From positions 125,737 through 170,370 of the forward strand of contig BCLD01000012.1 of NCBI GenBank assembly GCA_001600875.1: a DNA stretch of 44,634 nt. The letters run 5' to 3'. This stretch comes from Solicoccozyma terricola. Its lineage: Eukaryota > Basidiomycota > Tremellomycetes > Filobasidiales > Piskurozymaceae. This document shows positions 21,378 through 32,200 of the stretch, in pieces. Position 1 is the first letter of the stretch; the number at the start of each line of letters is the position of its first letter. A program made the translations under genes and the position numbers. The notes under the pieces were generated by a model that was given only the letters and a program-made list of their open reading frames with translations, searched no databases and was not told where the DNA came from.

Positions 21378-24152
21378 ATGCCTGCCATTCCCCGTGCATC
21401 ATCACCACCCAATGCTCCAGCCACATCCGCCGCACAATCCTCCCAATGGCATTCCATCACTCCGACTAGCCGTCCATTGAACTTGGAGATTCTCGAGGTG
21501 ACCTCCCTCTCACTCACCGTGGCACTGACACTCGCCTATCCATCCACCGTCACCGCCTCCTCCCCGTCCCGTAACCAATCCCACTCTTCTGGATCGATTA
21601 CCAAGCATCGTAGAAAACACCGGTCGAGACCTACCGACTCTGAAGATGAGCTGACGGCGGTCGAGGATGAGTTTACAGGTCCTGGAGCACCACCATATAT
21701 ATCCAGTGCATTTCCCGGAACATATCCGTTACGACTTCCACTTTCACCGAATGCCAGACCATCTTTCAAAGAACTGCTGTCAAAAGGCGTCGTGGTGACT
21801 GTTAATGGTAGACCATGGAATCGTATTGTCGCACATGTAAGCGACGACGACGAAGAGCTTGCATTTACCTCTGGTGGAAACTCGACGACTGGAGATGCGG
21901 AAGCGAGGCAATCCACACCGATGAGGAGATTAGGAAATGATAGAGCTGTCGTCGTCATATACGGGCTATTACCAGGGAATGAATATCAAGTGGATTTGAA
22001 GGTGATTGGGAACTTGGATCACGACAGTGTAAACGGTGAGTCATGTCGACTCTCCTCTCCTCTCTTGCGTTTTATTTCAACTAACGACCCCGGTCGCACC
22101 ACAGCATCCACCAGCATAACAACAGCAAATCAACCTTCGGCACCAGGTTCATCCCAATCTTCTGCCAATCGTTCACGAGCTAATTCCATCCGCAAAGGGG
22201 GACGTTCTCGCTCTCCTTCGCTCCTACAAGGCGTCTCGAATCCCGTTTTACCACCCGAGGAAACACTAGTAACAATCGATGGACATCTTGCTATTCCACA
22301 TCCTGAACCCGCACCTCCAATCGAATTGATGCAACCTCCAGACTCTCGCCACGATTCCCGTTCCGATACCCGTTCCACCGACGCCCGGCCACCGCAGGAT
22401 GCCGAGACCAACAACCTCCTCCATATGATTTCAAACGTTGCGTTGGAAAAGGAAGAGCTCCTAGGTCAACTCAAACGATCCCGTCGAGAATCTCAACGCA
22501 CTGAAGCGACTCTACGTTCCGAGATCGAAGCTCTGAAACGTGCGATTGACAAAACCACTCAACCGGATCAAAGATCCAGGCAGAAAAGTCTGGCGTTACA
22601 AGAACAAGTCAAACAAGCTTGGAATGCAGCTACCGAGGCGGAAAGTCAACATGACATGATATTGAATGGCATGGGAGGATTGCATGGCGCCGAAGCATCA
22701 CTGAGGAAAGATTGGGGTAAAGCGAGGAAGGAACGAGATCATGCGGTCGAGGAAAGGGATGAAGCGATCGAGGAAGATCGGAAAGCGATGGAGAAGCTCG
22801 ATGGCGAATTGCAAACCTTGCTGAATAGACTCGATAAACAAAGGGCTAAAAAGGCAAAGATCGCCAAGGAGAATGACGAGTTGAGGCAGAAGCTCGAGGA
22901 AGTCGCCAGCGCGCAACGTGAAGTCGAGAAGAGGAATGATAGTATACGACAACAGCGGATGATGGTGGATGACTACGGATCAGCAGGCTACGGTCGGATG
23001 TGGGACTATGATGGACCTTGGGCTAGCAGATACGGGCACACAAACGACACTGTCGCCGCCGCCCACTCATCTGATCTTCAGGGGGTGATGCGTGCACGGC
23101 AACTCGGTGGTGGGGCAGGATCGTACGCCGGCGTGCGACCATTCTACCCGAGCAATGCGACGGCATCAACGTCGTCCTCGTCAGCTGCGAGAGCAGGATC
23201 CGCTGCCATGGCAACGCAAGGCCTGCCACCGCGATCCGGCGCCTCCCTCACATCGCATATTGGCAACCCGATAACATTCTTCCCAGCCAGCTCGGCTACT
23301 GCATCACAGCGCTCGTTCCGAGTAGTCAGTCGCGAAGGTGCTCCAGGGTCTGCCAACGCGACACCAGTTTCTCCACTCATGGCTAACGTGACAGCCGCGC
23401 CATTCATGCCATCGCGTCAGCCACCATCTGCGGATTTTGGCTATGGGTACGACCACCAAACGACCTCACTTGTGCCTCCTCAACTTCAACATCGGATATT
23501 CCTTCCCTCCACGCGTAGCCGATTGTCGCCGACGTTTGGGCAATCTGCTGTCGCGGGACGACGACTGGGTGGAGATGATGGAGGTGAGGTGGCGCCGGCT
23601 TTCCCGCCACTTCCATCCCAAGGCAGTGCTCTAAACTCGACCAAATCGATACCCAGTGGTCCGTCACTCGCTTCCATCGTCACGCGTGCAATCATCCCGT
23701 ACGGCCCTTCACCCGTATCATCCGCAGCGACCTCGGCGTCACTGCAGAAATCACCCACAGGATCGCTGCGAGACCCTCCAGTGGTAGATGGATTACGTCC
23801 CACGATTTCACCTGGGGTCTCGAGGCATGCATCGTGGGGTGCCGCTGCCCAGTCCAAACCTTCCCTCTCACTTGACGGCGTGGACAGTCATGGAGGTCAA
23901 CAACCTGTCAAAGGAGGGGGCGAGGAGTTCCCGTTCCTCCCATTGTCACCTTCCAGCCCTTGGGGATCGACCACCTCTCCTTTGAGCGGACCTGCACGAC
24001 AAATCACTACCACACCGCCAACCGGGAGTGGTCCCAATTCGAGCAACTCTAGCTCAGCTAGTGGGTGGGGAAGGCCTAGCGGACCGAGTAGGAGGAGTAG
24101 TCTACAAGCTGCGCCAGGAATAGCTGTTCCGTCGTCGGGGTCTTTAGCGTAG
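21378..24152 (+). CDS. AcrB-like protein: FN3-like domain plus coiled coil
   Basis: The start at 21378 (CACCATGCC) precedes the first conserved block; the open frame also extends upstream. A 69 nt intron (22036-22104; GTGAGT, CTAAC, CAG) is a multiple of three and lacks a stop, so the spliced product is about 901 aa and the unspliced one 924 aa. The N-terminal about 220 aa resemble a fibronectin-III-like sheet (LNLEILEVTSLSLTVALTL, VVTVNGRPWNRIVAHV, RAVVVIYGLLPGNEYQVDL). Residues about 320-510 form a charged coiled coil (KEELLGQLKRSRRES to ENDELRQKLEEV). The rest is Ser/Pro/Gly-rich. This architecture fits the fungal family annotated as ubiquitination network signalling protein AcrB, which genetically links to CreB/CreC-type deubiquitination. 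I give that assignment moderate weight. Confidence 0.68.
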   Translation: MPAIPRASSPPNAPATSAAQSSQWHSITPTSRPLNLEILEVTSLSLTVALTLAYPSTVTASSPSRNQSHSSGSITKHRRKHRSRPTDSEDELTAVEDEFTGPGAPPYISSAFPGTYPLRLPLSPNARPSFKELLSKGVVVTVNGRPWNRIVAHVSDDDEELAFTSGGNSTTGDAEARQSTPMRRLGNDRAVVVIYGLLPGNEYQVDLKVIGNLDHDSVNGESCRLSSPLLRFISTNDPGRTTASTSITTANQPSAPGSSQSSANRSRANSIRKGGRSRSPSLLQGVSNPVLPPEETLVTIDGHLAIPHPEPAPPIELMQPPDSRHDSRSDTRSTDARPPQDAETNNLLHMISNVALEKEELLGQLKRSRRESQRTEATLRSEIEALKRAIDKTTQPDQRSRQKSLALQEQVKQAWNAATEAESQHDMILNGMGGLHGAEASLRKDWGKARKERDHAVEERDEAIEEDRKAMEKLDGELQTLLNRLDKQRAKKAKIAKENDELRQKLEEVASAQREVEKRNDSIRQQRMMVDDYGSAGYGRMWDYDGPWASRYGHTNDTVAAAHSSDLQGVMRARQLGGGAGSYAGVRPFYPSNATASTSSSSAARAGSAAMATQGLPPRSGASLTSHIGNPITFFPASSATASQRSFRVVSREGAPGSANATPVSPLMANVTAAPFMPSRQPPSADFGYGYDHQTTSLVPPQLQHRIFLPSTRSRLSPTFGQSAVAGRRLGGDDGGEVAPAFPPLPSQGSALNSTKSIPSGPSLASIVTRAIIPYGPSPVSSAATSASLQKSPTGSLRDPPVVDGLRPTISPGVSRHASWGAAAQSKPSLSLDGVDSHGGQQPVKGGGEEFPFLPLSPSSPWGSTTSPLSGPARQITTTPPTGSGPNSSNSSSASGWGRPSGPSRRSSLQAAPGIAVPSSGSLA
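22036..22104 (+). other. In-frame (3n, stopless) intron
   Basis: It has a GTGAGT donor, a CTAAC branch-type motif at 22081-22085 and a CACAG acceptor. It is 69 nt with no in-frame stop, so retention would add 23 residues (mostly Ser/Arg/Pro/Thr) without truncation. Confidence 0.7.
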
Positions 24153-24797
24153 GAGTGTGTGGTTGCTGCCCGTGGAGAATGTTTGATGGTCATTCTTGGA
24201 GGCTACGGTGACTCGCAATTAATTCCCATCCGAACGCGATGAGCAGCACTAGTGTGCAATTGTCAGTTGCGAGGGGCTGTCGTGGAGTGTGATCTGCGCC
24301 TCCCCGTCGAGCGGCAACGAATTGGCCGGCATCTTTTTCCTCGTTCGGCGCACCTTGGGAGAGTGCTCAGGGGTGAACAGGAGGCTTATCACCGAACCCG
24401 GCGTCGGGGACTGTTAGCGTCGTCAGCAAGGATAGCTAGTCTCAAATGTGACAGGCCAATGTAACATCATGTGTTCTCATTCTCAAAGCATACTTCTCCA
24501 CGAATGTTCTAGCTGTCACCTTGCTGGGCTTCCAGCCATCGATGAAACGTACTGCGAAGCGGCGCGGCGGCATACCACTCGCTCCGGACATTGAAACGGT
24601 GTTCCGATGTTTTGAAACGCCAAGATGAGACAGATTGTCTCAATACCTCTGCCTACTCCCCGAGGTGATCAGTCGATCGCATCAAAAGGTGGGTCCGGAA
24701 CACGTCTCATGTCCTTTTCCCTACTCTATTTTCTTTTTCACCAGAGACAAGTCAAAAAAGGAGGAAAATTCAAAACGCGATTCGAGACATGGAGGAG

Positions 24798-24825
24798 GGG
24801 TGCAAAGCTGTTTTGCACCCTTTTT
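24798..24825. other. Perfect 9-bp hairpin followed by T5
   Basis: GGGTGCAAA (24798-24806) pairs with TTTGCACCC (24812-24820) around a 5-nt loop, and TTTTT follows at once. This looks like a polymerase III-type 3' end, but no upstream A/B box promoter is evident. Confidence 0.5.
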
Positions 24826-25137
24826 GAAATTCCTCTGCCCGCCAACTAGCGCATTAACATGAAGCACCCAATGCGACAAATCATGTACCGGAACAACTCT
24901 TACTCGTATCCAAAAACAACTTGATCTGTTTTCGGATAATCCCGGTCTTCGATCGTTTTGGTGACGAGACGGACATCTTAGTGTGTGACTAACCAGCTTC
25001 CCTTCTCAGCCTTTCTACGCCATCCGTATGACTACGTTTACCATCATCAGCATCCACTTCTCCGAAAACCTTCAAACACGTTCGGTTCGGATACAAAAAT
25101 CCCACCATAATGTACCAAACGTCCCCTTTTTTTTCAC

Positions 25138-25141
<4 letters not shown>

Positions 25142-25171
<30 letters not shown>
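25142..25171. repeat. T30 homopolymer
   Basis: Thirty consecutive T on the plus strand (A30 on the minus strand) lie in otherwise mixed sequence. It could be a retroposed poly(A) tail or a simple tract; no target-site duplication was recognised. Confidence 0.75.
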
Positions 25172-25176
<5 letters not shown>

Positions 25177-26713
25177 TGCATCCACACTCTTGGTGTTGTA
25201 AACAAACGTGACCGTTTACCACTCATGTGGAGTAGACTAGCTTGGAATTGTGGGGTCAAGATCACAAGACGACCTCCTTGCTCCCGCAAAATATTGTCAG
25301 GGAAGTGACAACTGATCAAAACAAACCATGTTCCTTTTACAAAGAGACCGATCACGAAGGGATTTTTGCACCGAAGGGGTAAAAACGGGGAGGGGTCAAT
25401 CGGTAGGATGCAAAAAAATTGTAACCCCTCCAAAGCATCGCCATCCCTCGCGCACGTTATCGGAATCGGGGTTTGGGTACACCGGACCATTGCCACGCTT
25501 CGAAGGAGGATACAAAGGGATTGAAACCAGGTAGGGTCACATCCAGCCATCGTCACGTACATAGTGGCCCCTTACAAGACCTACCTACCCCGACACTCCA
25601 GAACTTGTGGGAATTACCTATTTAGTCCGTTGGCCAAGGCTTTTCCGGTTGTGGCTGTGAGGGGTGATTTTTAATACCCTAAAAACGCCAAAGCCTTCCT
25701 AGTGCTAGATCTTTAGGACATTTGATGACAACCATGCATACTTATGAAAAGGCTCTGTCGATCTTCCGATACCCGAACGTCTCTCGGTATGAATAATTGA
25801 CGGGCTTGTGAGAGGAGAGGTCTCGGTTGAAATGAAACGATCGGGTAGGGCGCTAAGCCGAACCAGCACGGTTTTTCCGGAATGTTGGTACAGTGCGGGC
25901 CTGGGTTTCTCTCACGATCCCGGTACATGTTACAGGTCCGGAGAGAAGGGGGGCGTGGGGTTGGGGTGAACAGCATCGAGGTGGACTACAATGTATGAAT
26001 GGATAGATATCCTATGTTCTTGACATGATGCCAGTCGCACGGACCACACCCTCGAGGTCATCACCACGGCCACCCCGTCCACCATTCCGTCCACCACCAC
26101 CACCACCACCACCGCCGCCTACTACCGATGTGGCCCACCTCCGGATCACCCGACCCATGGCGTCGTGAAAAAATGCTTAAATGGTCTTGACGCTCGTGAC
26201 TGAGACCGAGCTTTGTCTCGGGCTAATCTAATTCCTCCGTGTCTCACTTATTTTCAGGAGAAGCACTGGTTTGTTTTGCGTCCGGGTGCATTCGAAACAC
26301 AGCTTCAGTAGGCCCATCGTCTTGGTCGTCACCTCCTCACCTCCGCACCCCCTCACCTCCTCACCTCCTCAACCCCTTCAACCCCCCTCAACCCCTTCAC
26401 CTCCTGTCTGTGTCTCGGTTCAACGTTTGATCATCGCATCACCTCAAAGTTGTGTCTCGCTTTATTTCGTTGCGACACCAATCCCAATCCGCTACCCGAG
26501 TCGCCGGTCGATGGATAATGTGACACGACCGAGATATAACTTGAATAGGGATATATAGCGTCGATCATCCGTTCATCTCTCCTTCTCCTCTTCAGAACAA
26601 CCCATCCATCACCCGTTCCGCAATCCCGCATTCCTAGCCGTTTGGGAACCTGCCCCGAACCATCAACAACGGCTGTGCCACCCCCCAACCCCAACCCAGC
26701 CCGACCCAACACC

Positions 26714-28251
26714 ATGTCCTCCTCGTCTTCAAACTCCTCTGTGCACTCCCGATCATCATCCTTCTCTTCCCATTCTGCACCAGCACCAACCAACCTCCCA
26801 TCCGTACTCGCACCAGGACCAACACCCACCCAACTATCCAACGGATTCCCAACCACACCACCACAAACCCAACAACCGCACTACTTTGCCTACGCACCGT
26901 CCTACCCGTTCCCTCCAAGCTCACAACCCATCCCATCCCCCAACGCCAACCAGTGGTCCTCGGTCCCACCTCAACAAGCGGCTCAATCTGCTCCACTACC
27001 ACGAACCCTTGGCTCAGACCCATACGCGTATCTGTACACGTCGAATGTGCCAGAGGTTCCAAGTGCGAATGTGTTGGGTTCAGGTGGGAGACATCCGATC
27101 GTAGGTCGAAGGCAGAGGGTTAGCGTTGCTTGTACATACTGTCGACGAAGGTGAGTCGTAGTTCCCGCCCTCCGATTTACACGCCCAATAAACTGACGCC
27201 GATTTTTACCCCCTTTTCTCACAGGAAAATCCGCTGCGATGGGGCCGAAGTCTGCTCAAACTGCTCTCGAGCAAGTCGACAATGTGAATACACCGCCGTT
27301 ACCGAAGAGTCTGTTCACCGAGAACGTGATTTATCACAACGACGAAGACGGGTTGCGCCTACCGAGATTCCGATGCCATACACGCCTAGTGGTGGATACG
27401 TGACTGGTGTGCTTGGAACTCCGATGACCGAGTGGTCACCTACGAGTGAATACCTCACTTCTCCTACTCTTCCCAATGGTCCTAGTAATGGCTTCCTGGG
27501 TCCCGCTCCCATGTGGTCGACGAATGGTCATCTTCCCAGCATGACATACGAGAAACCATCCGTCAATCTCAACACCCCTGCTACTATCTCACAACGTGGA
27601 TTCACTCAAACCACGTACCCTTCGTCTTCACTGTCTGGATACGGCGGTGGCGGGGCCCAGCAAACTGGATGGCAACCATCGCAAGCGGCCAACTCATCAT
27701 CAACGTCATCGATTCGTTCCGCTGGTCGTCCTTTTCACAACGTGTCGATCGGGACTCCCTTTCTTGAGTCCCAATATGGGATGATCGAATCGACCGACAC
27801 GTTTTACATGGGAAATCAAACGTTGTCTCCTCCTCCGTCAACAACCGAGGAATATTATCGTCCTCAATTATCAAGAATATCTACCTATCCAATGGCTGCT
27901 ACACCTCGTTACACTCCAGCATCCCGCAACAACTCTCCTGATTCGAAAACAAGCAAAGATTCTCACCACTCATACATCTCCAACCCTCTCGCCTCACCAC
28001 CTCAAACACCACTATTCGAAATCCCATCATATACTTACTCCATCAACCCGTCTGAACTTCAATCGGTAAAGGGAATGTCAGGTCTCAACATTATGGTACC
28101 TTTCCCTACCACGTCGTTACCGGGCGCCGATGGCGGTATGAGACATTTGTTTGAGGGAGTTCAAGGGTTGGAATCGAATGGTAATATGGAAGGCGGGAAC
28201 AAGATTAGCCCACCACCACCACCACCACCACCTTATTCCATCATGGTTTGA
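26714..28251 (+). CDS. Zn(II)2Cys6 transcription regulator
   Basis: Two exons keep frame: 26714-27150 and 27225-28251; 487 aa. The start is the first ATG in frame (CACCATGTCC). The binuclear zinc cluster, split by the intron, reads ACTYCRRRKIRCDG, then EVCSNCSRASRQCEY: CX2CX6CX5CX2CX6C at about residues 142-169, with all six Cys present. It should bind CGG-type half sites in the nucleus. An unusually long Ser/Pro/Gln-rich segment of about 140 aa precedes the cluster, and about 320 aa of Ser/Thr/Pro/Tyr-rich sequence follow, ending in a Pro8 run (ISPPPPPPPPYSIMV). No fungal-specific middle homology domain is visible, so the target cannot be guessed. Confidence 0.87.
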
Positions 28252-29224
28252 AAAAAATGGGAGGGGCGAATGGGATACGCACGGACCGCACGGACCTTGG
28301 TTTTCTTAGGGACAATTTGTTTTATTCTTTCTCTTTTTCACTTTTCCATTCTCAACTCGATAACGTATGGACTTTTGTTTTTATATTCTGTGTTTCATGT
28401 TTCATGGACTTGCACCATAGTCTAGTCTAGGTAGTTTTTCTTTTTCGTTTCCTGTTTCTTCATTTATTTCGAAATATGTATTCACACCAAACCCAAAAAT
28501 TCGAAGCGTTTCAGCTACTGTTTTCTTTATTTTATTGTATACTTGCACACTGAACACTGCATGAAACCATACAGTCCGCCGCCATCCGCCATCACCCGGT
28601 TGTCGACTGGGGTATGATACCGCATCGTGCCTTGTGGGTTTCATCGATCGCGTGAGAGAACTGGGGCATGTGGAGGCGAGGTGAGGTGGGGGAGGTTGGA
28701 GGGAGGTTGGAGTAGTACCGGGGTGCAAGGTGATATGATATGATATGCAGTTGTACTCATCCGTACTACATCTCTTTCGATGCCGTGCTGGCTGCATATT
28801 CTGGTACTCGACGTCGTGATCAGAATGAGAGGTCAAGTCGAGTGTTCCAGTTCCACAGACTTCACATCAGGATGGCACTCGGCACTCGAACCCGTTTGGT
28901 GGCTGGCAGGTTTCGCATGATGGACCGATGGATTGGATGGGACACCGACACCGACACCGACACCATCGCATTCGGAGGTGAACGGACCAGGGAGAGGAGA
29001 CGAGAGCGGACGAAAGAGTTCGAGTAGACGGCGGCTGGCGGTATAGCAGCTATGCTAGCTGGGTGTTTGTGTCCCGTTCGGAGTTATGGTATCGTCTCGT
29101 CTCTGTCCCCGTAAACAGTTTCTCCTATTTAAAAAGAAAAAAAAAGAAAAAAATTATTCGATCGTTTCACCTCGTCAGTATAACAAATGGATCAAAGGAC
29201 ATATTCTCATCATTCCTCTCCCCA
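28252..29224. other. Intergenic region upstream of the DENN gene
   Basis: This 973 bp stretch contains the 3' region of the regulator gene and the promoter of the DENN gene. It has a GACACC array at 28941-28964 and an A-rich stretch at about 29130-29156. Open frames on both strands look like chance. Confidence 0.5.
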
Positions 29225-32200
29225 ATGCCACAGTTTGCACACTTCACTTCCCTCTCTACATCACCCCCTAGTCGACCATCATCAAGTCACATCATCACCG
29301 AGAATACCACCTCCTATCCTTCTCCGTCCACAACAACTCGCACACGTTCAGTCCCTCAGTCCTCGTATCATTTTATCCCACCACGCACCTCACCTTCTAA
29401 ACCCACTTTAGCCGATAAGTCGTCTCCAACCTCTCTCGACCGCAGTCATCGTTGGCATCTGTCCACCGAATCTCATCCCTCTCATCCCTCTCATCCACAT
29501 CGTCTTCTATCCCACCGACTCTCAACCGCACCCAAATTGTCAATATCATCCCCGATTTCGGTGGTGAGAGGTTCAACATTCGATTTAAATCGTCTTGAAC
29601 AATCTGTTGGTGTACATACACCTAAACAACGACCAACGACGACCAACGAGGAGAACAAACGAAATATCACGATGACGAATGATGATTTTGGGTATTTATA
29701 CTCTGGAGAAGAGTCGAATCAGGTCAAACATGGTAGTACAGGTATAAAAAGTGAGGAAATTGGACCAGAACCATTGAGTCCAATGAGGACATCGATAAAG
29801 CATCGTCGTGGTGGGAGTCAAGATACGACGAATGTTGGGAAGAAATACGTACAAGTCGCAGATACGATGTTTCCACCTATTAAAACCGCAACCATTACCT
29901 CGAAGGATACGATGATGAAGCGATCGGATAGCGGAAGACAGAACGTCAAGGATGTTTTCCCGAAATCAGCTGGTGATCTAAACGATACATCGATCATTTC
30001 TCCTAATCCAAGAAAAAACCAAACATCAACACGACCAATCATACCAGCCAAAGATCCCGCTCGTCAATGGAATTCGAAACCCACTCTCAAGCCAACTACA
30101 AAACCAACCATGACGAAACCATCTGATAAGCTTCGAATACCACCATCTGAATCCGAGTTATACGGCGATTCCAATCCAATCTCATCGAATGATGCGAAAT
30201 GGTTCGATACGAATGCTACTTCGACTACCGCTTCAGATGCTGGTGATTCCGCGAGAGGGAAACCGAATAGATTAGGTGGAGAAAGATTGGCAAGCGTTGC
30301 GGATGGGACAAGAGGGATGTTGGGTGAAACGTTGACGACATTGTATCTCGTTAGCGGGCTAACAAAGGTGAGTGGCAAAAGATAAAAAGCCCGTTCCTAG
30401 CTGGTGCCGGATTCAAGTAAATTGCTGACCTCGGAGAAATCCTAAACGACGATTCAAACGAAAGGATCCAAAGACGTGGTCGATATCTGATCCGGACTCT
30501 ATCAAGGGTGTTCAACCATTAGAAGACTCGTTGGGTCATTTCTGGAGACCAGAGGTTTTGGGTAAGACGTTCAGTGGGAATGTAAGTGTCCACAGCGCGC
30601 TTCTTTCGTTCGTCAGGAACTTGATATGAATCCCGGCCCCCCCCCCCCCCCCCNNNNNNNNNNNNNNNNNNNNNNNNNNNNNNNNNNNNNNNNNNNNNNN
30701 NNNNNNNNNNNNNNNNNNNNNNNNNNNNNNNNNNNNNNNNNNNNNNNNNNNNNNNNNNNNNNNNNNNNNNNNNNNNNNNNNNNNNNNNNNNNNNNNNNNN
30801 NNNNNNNNNNNNNNNNNNNNNNNNNNNNNNNNNNNNNNNNNNNNNNNNNNNNNNNNNNNNNNNNNNNNNNNNNNNNNNNNNNNNNNNNNNNNNNNNNNNN
30901 NNNNNNNNNNNNNNNNNNNNNNNNNNNNNNNNNNNNNNNNNNNNNNNNNNNNNNNNNNNNNNNNNNNNNNNNNNNNNNNNNNNNNNNNNNNNNNNNNNNN
31001 NNNNNNNNNNNNNNNNNNNNNNNCCCCCCCCCCCCAGCAGAGTTCTCCCGACTCGAGGCCAGCGAGAGGTTCTGTTTCGACCTTTGGTGGTGGACCTCAG
31101 TCGAAGCATAGCCAGAAGAGTCTGGTAGCGAGTGAAGAGTCCGGTCTAATGAGCAAGATGATTTCTGTCGCGCTGAAACTCTCTCATCCGCGCGAAGGTA
31201 CGTGTTTGGATGCGATTCCGTCCCGATCAGCGAAGCGATCCTGAAACTCTTGTAAACCTTCCTCAGTCGAAATCGTCAACGCGTCATTGGCTCCGCCGTC
31301 AATGACTCACTTCTTTACCTTTGAGATGCCATCATCAGATGACCAAGGGTTAGGACGCAGCACAGATCCGTTTGCTCGTACTGGAGGCAGTTACTCTACC
31401 ATGCCCGCCCGAGGTAACGGTCCTACGAGCCGATTATTCGCCCCAGAGTCCTACAGTGGTGACGGCGGCAAGAAAAACACCTGGTATGGCGTCTGTCTTA
31501 CGGTTTGGAATCACGCCGACGAGGAGCGCGCGAAACGTCTCAAGGCGTTCAAGCAAAAGCTCAAGGCGACAGAGGTAGGTGGTGGAAGTGCACTGTCGTA
31601 CAGTATGGACGGTCTCAACCTGCTCGCTGGTTCGACTACAACACTCGAAGCAATGCCACATGGGAGCAGTCGTCTCCAGCCTGGTCCACCGAGGCGCGGA
31701 AATGCTGCATGGCGAGCGATGAGTGGACCTAGCGATTACATGTCTGCTTCCGAGGATGACCACGGTAGCGATGTTGATATAGACGTCTCCGGAGCAAAGC
31801 GTCGTGCTAGGAACAATATCGGTACCTCACAACTACGGGCATCCACCGTTGCAACCGACATCAACGAGGACGCCGAGGCAATATTCGAGGAAGGCGAAGA
31901 CTTGTACTGGATTCCATACGCTTTGACATTAGGTGAGTGACTGGTGCCATGTAACGACAGCCATCACTCATATCCCCCATCGCCTCATCTCTCAGTCTCC
32001 CGCTACCCCGTCTATGATTGCATGACAGACTTCCTCAAGCTGTCCTGGGCGAGATTCTCAAAGAATGTAAAGGCTCACAGTCTGTGAGTTCTCCTCGCAA
32101 GCCCAGGTTTCCTCCTCTTAGACCAATCCATCGACAGCCAAATCTTCCGCATCCTCAACTATCCTACGCCGTGTCCCGGTGACACGATCCGCTTATCTTC

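Larger units (their letters stand above)
24153..26713. other. 2.5 kb gene-poor region upstream of the Zn2Cys6 gene
   Basis: No ORF here has convincing coding character. The longest is a 130-codon minus-strand frame at 25170-25562, unlike any family I know. The region has a perfect hairpin (24798-24820) followed by T5, a T30 tract (25142-25171) and an inverted pair near 25638-25700 (AAGGCTTTT and AAAGCCTT). A TATA-like ATATATA lies at 26551-26557. A long 5' leader or promoter for the regulator gene would fit. Confidence 0.5.

Noticed and set aside
25170..25562. Calling the 130-codon minus-strand ORF a gene
   Set aside because: No ATG context, splice extension or family similarity supports it; kept only as a lead.
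30519..31111. ORFs spanning the N gap on both strands
   Set aside because: They read through N bases and are artefacts of the gap.
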